Shown here: positions 43,548 through 47,264 of the stretch, in pieces
Position numbering within the stretch: position 1 is the stretch's first letter
Layout: every line of letters starts with the position of its first letter
Source: Legionella sp. W10-070
GTDB lineage: Bacteria; Pseudomonadota; Gammaproteobacteria; Legionellales; Legionellaceae
NCBI RefSeq assembly: GCF_900640175.1
Contig: NZ_CAAAJC010000023.1
Location: 1 to 47,264, forward strand
DNA length: 47,264 nt
Direction of reading: 5' to 3'
Position numbers and translations under genes: made by a program
Notes under the pieces: model-generated
What the model was told of the DNA's origin: nothing
Seen by the model: the letters and a program-made list of their open reading frames with translations, nothing else
Databases searched by the model: none

Positions 43548-44342
43548 TTAATGACAGTGTGTATTAAGAAATTCTAGAATTTTATCGGCGAAATCCTTAC
43601 TCCATAAATCATTGTGGCCTCTGTGAGGGAAGCCAATTAACTCTTTAGGCTCATTGGCACGAGCCAATAATGTAACTGATTGATTATAAGGGATTATTCT
43701 ATCATTTATACCATGTAAAAGCAGCAGTGGGGAGTGGATGTCGGCAATTAATGACAGCGAGTCGAATTTATCCCAGGGGGCGATAAAGACCCAAGGATAA
43801 TGGTAACGGGCGACAGATGCCATGGAAGTATAAGGTGATTGCAACACTACAGCGCAGACAGGTGTCAGATTGGCTAAATAGATAGCAACGCCTGTGCCTA
43901 AGGATTCCCCATAAAGTACTGTCCTGGAAGGGACGATCCCTTGTTGTTGTAAGTATTGCATTGCAGCGCGGCCATCAAGGTACAACCCCTTTTCACTCGG
44001 TTGGCCCTGGTTACCGCCATATCCTCTGTATTCCAGTAGCAGGACGCCAAAACCCGCTGTAATAAATTCACGTGCCAAGGGCATCCGGTAGCCAATATGG
44101 CCTGCATTACCATGTAAATAAAGTATCGTTGGTTTATTGGCTGCAGCTGGTTTATACCAGGAGTGTAGTTTTAACCCATCCAATGTGGGGATAATAATTT
44201 GCTCCATATCTTCTGCAGCAAAAATTTGTCGACTTGGCATTTCTTTTGCTGGGAAATAGATTAAATTTCTTTGCAGCAAGTAAATGAACAGCAAAGAAGC
44301 GGTAATAACAAAAAAACTGACAATAAACAGTTGTCTAATCAT
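43548..44342 (-). CDS. Membrane-anchored alpha/beta hydrolase (BEM46/YfhR family)
   Basis: A 264-residue serine hydrolase with an N-terminal membrane anchor (about 4-23) ending before Q-R-N-L-I-Y-F-P, the typical start of the BEM46/ABHD13 group. The oxyanion segment LYLHGNAGHIGYR (75-87), nucleophile GESLGTG (Ser147), acid NDRIIP (Asp214) and HRGHND (His243) form a complete triad. Substrate unknown; lipids or peptides are usual guesses. The ATG at 44342 is chosen for the family-like N terminus; a TTG at 44408 would add 22 residues. The ribosome site is weak for both. Confidence 0.88.
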   Translation of the reverse strand: MIRQLFIVSFFVITASLLFIYLLQRNLIYFPAKEMPSRQIFAAEDMEQIIIPTLDGLKLHSWYKPAAANKPTILYLHGNAGHIGYRMPLAREFITAGFGVLLLEYRGYGGNQGQPSEKGLYLDGRAAMQYLQQQGIVPSRTVLYGESLGTGVAIYLANLTPVCAVVLQSPYTSMASVARYHYPWVFIAPWDKFDSLSLIADIHSPLLLLHGINDRIIPYNQSVTLLARANEPKELIGFPHRGHNDLWSKDFADKILEFLNTHCH

Positions 44343-44532
44343 ATCGGTAAAAGTAAATTGGCTTATAGTAAGTATAAACAATAGACGTAATTGCCTGGGT
44401 GAAGCCAAAGTGCAGTTTATTAATTCAGGGTTTTATTTTCGCTAACCGGGGGACGTTGACCAAGAAAAGGGGGTAGTTAATTGCACCTCAATAACTCAGG
44501 CTAAGTATCGTATAGCAAGGAGTAAGGCCACC

Positions 44533-45270
44533 ATGGAGCAAATTCAGGATCAGGATTTGGCTAAAATAAAAGAGCTGCTGCGGCATACTGGAGAATTTAT
44601 TGCCTATTTTGAGCTGGCTGATGCGAAAATGATAGAGTGGCGTCAGGAAATTGAATATCAGGCTCAAAGTCAACAAAATAAAACCCAACAACAATTACAG
44701 ACTTTGCATCATGAGTTGGAGCAGTTGCGTGAAACACTCACTCAGGCCGGGCTGGCTCGGTTTCGGCTGTCAGCTGAAAAGGCATTGAAGCAGGGAGAAG
44801 AGCACCTGACTATTTTGCAAAAAGCAAGCGAGCAATTACTGGATGATTTGAGGGGCAGGCATCTGGAACTGATTAAAACAACGGAAAAAAGCTTACTGCA
44901 AATCGAGCAGCATACTGCCCAGGCAATAGAACAACTTGATGCCCACTTCGTTCAATACGATATTCATCATTTTCATCGGCTTGCCAATCAAAGTTGCGAA
45001 CAGATAGAGCGTGTGGCAAAGAATGCTGTCGTTAAAAGCCAGGGTTTTCTCAATGCTTTTCAGTGGCGGTCAGTGGCGCTGGCTTTAATAACAACGATCA
45101 TTACGGCGTTTGCCATTGGCTTTTATGTCAGTAATGAATTGCCTTGGGAAACTCACAAGCATGCCATGAATGAGCGCGAAGCAGGGAAGGTGTTGATAAA
45201 AGCCTGGCCAACGCTGACTCAGGAAGAAAAGGCTAAAATATTAAGTATTCAGTCTCAGCAGAAGGGATAA
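44533..45270 (+). CDS. Coiled-coil protein with C-terminal membrane helix
   Basis: A 245-residue protein of no recognised family. Residues about 38-140 are a long Gln/Glu-rich coiled coil, followed by a helical linker with cysteine 155 and a single membrane helix at about 179-200. A short tail (EAGKVLIKAWPTLTQEEK) remains, probably on the far side of the membrane; tails of this type occur in some plasmid mobilisation proteins, a weak resemblance only. AAGGAG precedes the ATG by 10 bases. The stop is one base before the methyltransferase gene, so the two are almost surely co-translated. Confidence 0.75.
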   Translation: MEQIQDQDLAKIKELLRHTGEFIAYFELADAKMIEWRQEIEYQAQSQQNKTQQQLQTLHHELEQLRETLTQAGLARFRLSAEKALKQGEEHLTILQKASEQLLDDLRGRHLELIKTTEKSLLQIEQHTAQAIEQLDAHFVQYDIHHFHRLANQSCEQIERVAKNAVVKSQGFLNAFQWRSVALALITTIITAFAIGFYVSNELPWETHKHAMNEREAGKVLIKAWPTLTQEEKAKILSIQSQQKG

Positions 45271-45271
45271 G

Positions 45272-45964
45272 ATGGCAGTTTATTTCTACCTCTTGCTGGT
45301 TGTATTGCAGTTTATTCCGGCACGCCTGAGACAAAAGGCAGTGGTTCAACGTTGGCGGGAGCATTGGTTGTTGGATAAACATCAGGACGTCTATCAGCAA
45401 CTCTACGCCAGCGTGGATGGCTTTGCCTTATCTCAAGCGGCAAGAATTAATCAGGATGCGATAGAATATACCTACGGAGAAATTGAGTTTGAATCGTTTA
45501 TTGCCTTATTGTCTCTGTGTAATCCGAATCCATTGACGGTATTTTATGATTTGGGCAGTGGTGTCGGGAAAGCAGTGCTCGCCTGTGCGATGGTGTTCGA
45601 TATTAAAAAAAGTTGTGGTGTCGAGCTTTTCCCTTCGCTTCATTACCATGCCCAGCGTCAGCAAAAGTGCCTGCGGCAAATACCAGGGTACCAGGAAAAG
45701 GCTGCTCATATTGATTTTAAGCTTGCTCACTTGCTGGAAGTGCCGTTATATGATGCTTCGATCATTTTTATTAATGCAACCGCATTTTTTGGTGAAACCT
45801 GGCTTGATATTAGTCGGCATGTAGAACAAATCAATCCCGGTGCGATAGTGATTAGTACCAGCAAGGCACTGTGTTCCGAATTATTTACTACTCTCAGGGT
45901 GACACAGGCCAGAATGAGTTGGGGTATTGTTAAAGTAGTTATCCAGCAGCGCCGACGAGAATAA
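45272..45964 (+). CDS. DOT1-like SAM-dependent methyltransferase
   Basis: A 230-residue protein. After a hydrophobic N terminus (about 3-17) the DOT1 order of motifs appears: YGEIEFESF (68-76), motif I YDLGSGVGKAVLACA (92-106), acidic GVELFPSLHYHA (116-127), and I-I-F-I-N-A-T-A-F-F (164-173) followed by I-N-P-G-A-I-V-I-S-T-S-K (187-198), equivalent to the V-N-N-F-A-F and G-x-x-I-V-S-S-K-P elements of eukaryotic Dot1. Dot1 methylates histone H3 Lys79; bacterial relatives are mostly uncharacterised, so the target here is open. The N-terminal segment may anchor it to the membrane. Its ATG lies one base after the preceding coiled-coil gene. Confidence 0.72.
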   Translation: MAVYFYLLLVVLQFIPARLRQKAVVQRWREHWLLDKHQDVYQQLYASVDGFALSQAARINQDAIEYTYGEIEFESFIALLSLCNPNPLTVFYDLGSGVGKAVLACAMVFDIKKSCGVELFPSLHYHAQRQQKCLRQIPGYQEKAAHIDFKLAHLLEVPLYDASIIFINATAFFGETWLDISRHVEQINPGAIVISTSKALCSELFTTLRVTQARMSWGIVKVVIQQRRRE

Positions 45965-46034
45965 CACCAGTAATATATTTATACAAATAGTATTGCATTA
46001 GATATAAAAATATTGGTACAGTTGTTTGATAACA

Positions 46035-46062
46035 TTGAATAATTTCTTTTCCTGTCTATACT
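46035..46062 (+). promoter_or_regulatory. Promoter of ihfB, RpoS-like -10
   Basis: -35 TTGAAT (46035-46040), 16 bp, -10 TATACT (46057-46062). With the preceding C it reads CTATACT, the consensus of RpoS promoters. Predicted start near 46069. Confidence 0.5.
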
Positions 46063-46081
46063 AAGATTAGATGATAAATGG

Positions 46082-46108
46082 TCATCACCTGCTGTGTCCT
46101 GGTGATGA
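46082..46108 (+). promoter_or_regulatory. Stem-loop in the ihfB leader
   Basis: TCATCACC (46082-46089) and GGTGATGA (46101-46108) form a perfect 8-bp stem with an 11-nt loop inside the roughly 70-nt 5' leader, 30 nt before the ATG. It could affect mRNA stability or translation. Confidence 0.45.
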
Positions 46109-46138
46109 TGCCCGACAACGCGGCTAACCGAGGTGGGT

Positions 46139-46462
46139 ATGATTAAATCGCAACTCATTGCAAGCCTTGCTGCAAAATTGACACAGCTGCCTGAAACGCA
46201 AGTCACCGATAGCATCAATCGAATTCTGGAACTTATGAGTCAGGCGCTTATTGATGGAAAGCGCATTGAAATCAGGGGATTTGGCAGTTTCTCGCTTCAT
46301 TATCGCCCGCCTCGTAACGCGCACAACCCAAAAACGGGTGAAAAAGTGGTCACTAAGGCTAAATATAGCCCTCACTTCAAGCCAGGTAAGGAGCTTAGGG
46401 AGCGGGTTGATGCATCACGGGATAAAGTAAAATTAGAAGATTACGAAGATAAGTCTGATTAG
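46139..46462 (+). CDS. ihfB: Integration host factor beta subunit
   Basis: A 107-residue HU/IHF-family DNA-bending protein. The beta-arm segment [18 protein letters not shown] and NPKTGEKV, then [12 protein letters not shown], are those of IhfB, not IhfA or HU. It binds specific sites with IhfA and bends DNA sharply. The chain is about 12 residues longer than in Escherichia coli owing to a charged C-terminal tail. ATG at 46139 is chosen (GAGG five bases upstream); a GTG two codons earlier is unlikely. RpoS-type promoter and leader hairpin lie upstream. Confidence 0.95.
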   Translation: MIKSQLIASLAAKLTQLPETQVTDSINRILELMSQALIDGKRIEIRGFGSFSLHYRPPRNAHNPKTGEKVVTKAKYSPHFKPGKELRERVDASRDKVKLEDYEDKSD

Positions 46463-46659
46463 CCTTGGTACTATTCGCTCAATTTTCCGAAAACAACTTT
46501 TAAGATGGCTCCATTTTATATTGCCAAAAAGCGCAAAAAATACCCAAAACGCGCTGTAGTTGATATAATTAAAGTGGATAGCAGGTTTTGATGAACACGG
46601 AGTTCGTTAAATACATGCAAGAAAGATCAGGATGATCGGAAATGGATAAGGAGAGTACC

Positions 46660-47079
46660 ATGCAAGTTAAAGAAGTGATGAGCACCAATCCTCAGTATTT
46701 GCTTTCAACATCTACAATTAGAGACGCGGCTCGAAAAATGCGAGAACTCGATACCGGTTTTTTACCAATTGGTGATAAGGAAAGCGATAAAATAGTTGGC
46801 ACGTTAACAGACAGAGATATCGTCATTACAGCTATTGCTGAAAACAAAACCCTGGATACTCCGGTAAAAAGCGTCATGCATGAGGGTGTATGCTATTGTT
46901 ATGAAACAGATGATATAAAAGAAGCTTCCAAGAGTATGAAGGATAAGCAGATCCGTCGTTTAATTGTATTAAATCAAGATAAAAAGTTAACTGGTGTGGT
47001 TTCTTTGGGGGACATAGCATTGCATTGTGGGGAGGATGAACTGCCTGGGGAAACTTTGGAAGAAATTTCAAGGCACTGA
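46660..47079 (+). CDS. CBS-domain protein
   Basis: A 139-residue protein made of two CBS domains (about 2-60 and 68-125). The pattern V-G-T-L-T-D-R-D-I-V and L-T-G-V-V-S-L-G-D-I-A is characteristic. Paired CBS modules bind adenine nucleotides such as AMP, ATP or SAM and act as energy or ligand sensors, usually for an unknown partner when free-standing, as here. The ATG at 46660 is chosen because AAGGAG stands six bases upstream; an ATG at 46642 would add six residues. A TATAAT lies at 46564-46569 but lacks a good -35. Confidence 0.88.
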   Translation: MQVKEVMSTNPQYLLSTSTIRDAARKMRELDTGFLPIGDKESDKIVGTLTDRDIVITAIAENKTLDTPVKSVMHEGVCYCYETDDIKEASKSMKDKQIRRLIVLNQDKKLTGVVSLGDIALHCGEDELPGETLEEISRH

Positions 47080-47170
47080 CCGTGCGTTTTAAACCAGTCA
47101 GGCGAAGCCTCAACACTGGTTGAATGACATTTCATAAGGGACGTTTCTTTTGAAATCCCGCGGTATTGAC

Positions 47171-47202
47171 CTTCCAATTGGCCCTAAGTTTTTATTGACA
47201 AA
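47171..47202. repeat. 32-bp repeat, inverted copy of 70-101
   Basis: Exact inverted copy of the repeat at the left end. It begins 91 nt after the CBS gene. It is bounded on the inner side by ATTGAC (47165-47170), which also occurs within the repeat at 47194-47199. No gene was seen between 47080 and the end of the window. Confidence 0.7.
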
Positions 47203-47264
47203 ACATTTTTGAACATTTCTGCAGCAATTCCTAGAGCTTGAAATCCCAACCACATTGATTTGAT

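Noticed and set aside
44533-45270. Assignment of the coiled-coil protein as a plasmid mobilisation protein
   Set aside because: Only the short C-terminal tail recalls such proteins; there is no relaxase or transfer gene near, so the name would be misleading.
1-47264. CRISPR arrays, tRNA and rRNA genes, prophage or integrase genes
   Set aside because: No regularly spaced repeats, no tRNA-like T-loop and acceptor combination, no rRNA segments and no integrase or transposase ORFs were found on either strand.

Overview
The window looks like chromosomal DNA of a gammaproteobacterium of the family Legionellaceae (order Legionellales). Housekeeping genes keep gammaproteobacterial order (rppH-ptsP-lgt-thyA; mnmG-rsmG-parA-parB; metG-rsxB-nth). 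Between them sit orphan genes of the kind typical of Legionella: a secreted DotI/IcmL-like protein, an OTU-type cysteine protease, large membrane or coiled-coil proteins of unknown family, and a protein with eukaryotic short linear motifs. Species is not assigned. No rRNA, tRNA, CRISPR array or complete insertion sequence was seen.

Layout. 0-4.3 kb (all minus strand): purine permease, RMD1/DUF155 protein, small HTH regulator, EAL-HDOD protein. 4.3-9.0 kb: glycine cleavage operon gcvT-gcvH-gcvPA-yciI-like-gcvPB (minus), with a clear promoter. 9.2-11.5 kb: a TMEM43-like membrane protein, a DUF3592-like protein and an IcmL-like periplasmic protein, the last preceded by a probable small RNA or attenuator. 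12.0-15.1 kb: ABC importer (fused double permease plus ATPase with a C-terminal extension). 15.1-15.3 kb: a MITE lying exactly between two convergent genes. 15.3-20.5 kb: rppH-ptsP-TSUP-lgt-thyA (minus). 20.6-23.8 kb: two candidate effectors flanking ansA. 23.9-26.6 kb: glmU and a tandem VUT-like transporter. 27.1-29.1 kb: a 639-residue membrane protein carrying a UvrD/PcrA-like Tudor module, with a possible IS200/IS605 3'-end relic at its 5' side. 29.1-33.1 kb: nth, rsxB, metG and ubiX. 33.1-37.3 kb: a PPxY-containing candidate effector, queC and a coiled-coil membrane protein. 37.4-41.6 kb: mnmG-rsmG-parA-parB. 41.8-46.0 kb: PilZ-like protein, second MITE copy, OTU protease, alpha/beta hydrolase, and a coiled-coil/DOT1-like methyltransferase pair. 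46.0-47.1 kb: ihfB behind an RpoS-like promoter, and a CBS-domain protein.

The strongest unusual signals are: (1) an OTU deubiquitinase-like protein at 42.3-43.4 kb; (2) a DOT1-like methyltransferase paired with a coiled-coil membrane protein at 44.5-46.0 kb; (3) a bilayer-anchored, Ser/Glu-rich protein with a PPPY motif and duplicated R-S-R-x-N-S-L motifs at 33.1-34.0 kb; (4) a UvrD-type Tudor module inside a non-helicase membrane protein at 27.1-29.0 kb; (5) two 172-bp MITE copies flanked by CTAG, one of which inserted where two convergent genes shared overlapping TAG stops so that both stops survived; (6) a structured minus-strand RNA ending in a strong terminator at 11.56 kb. Secretion of the candidate effectors is inference: no translocation machinery is encoded here.
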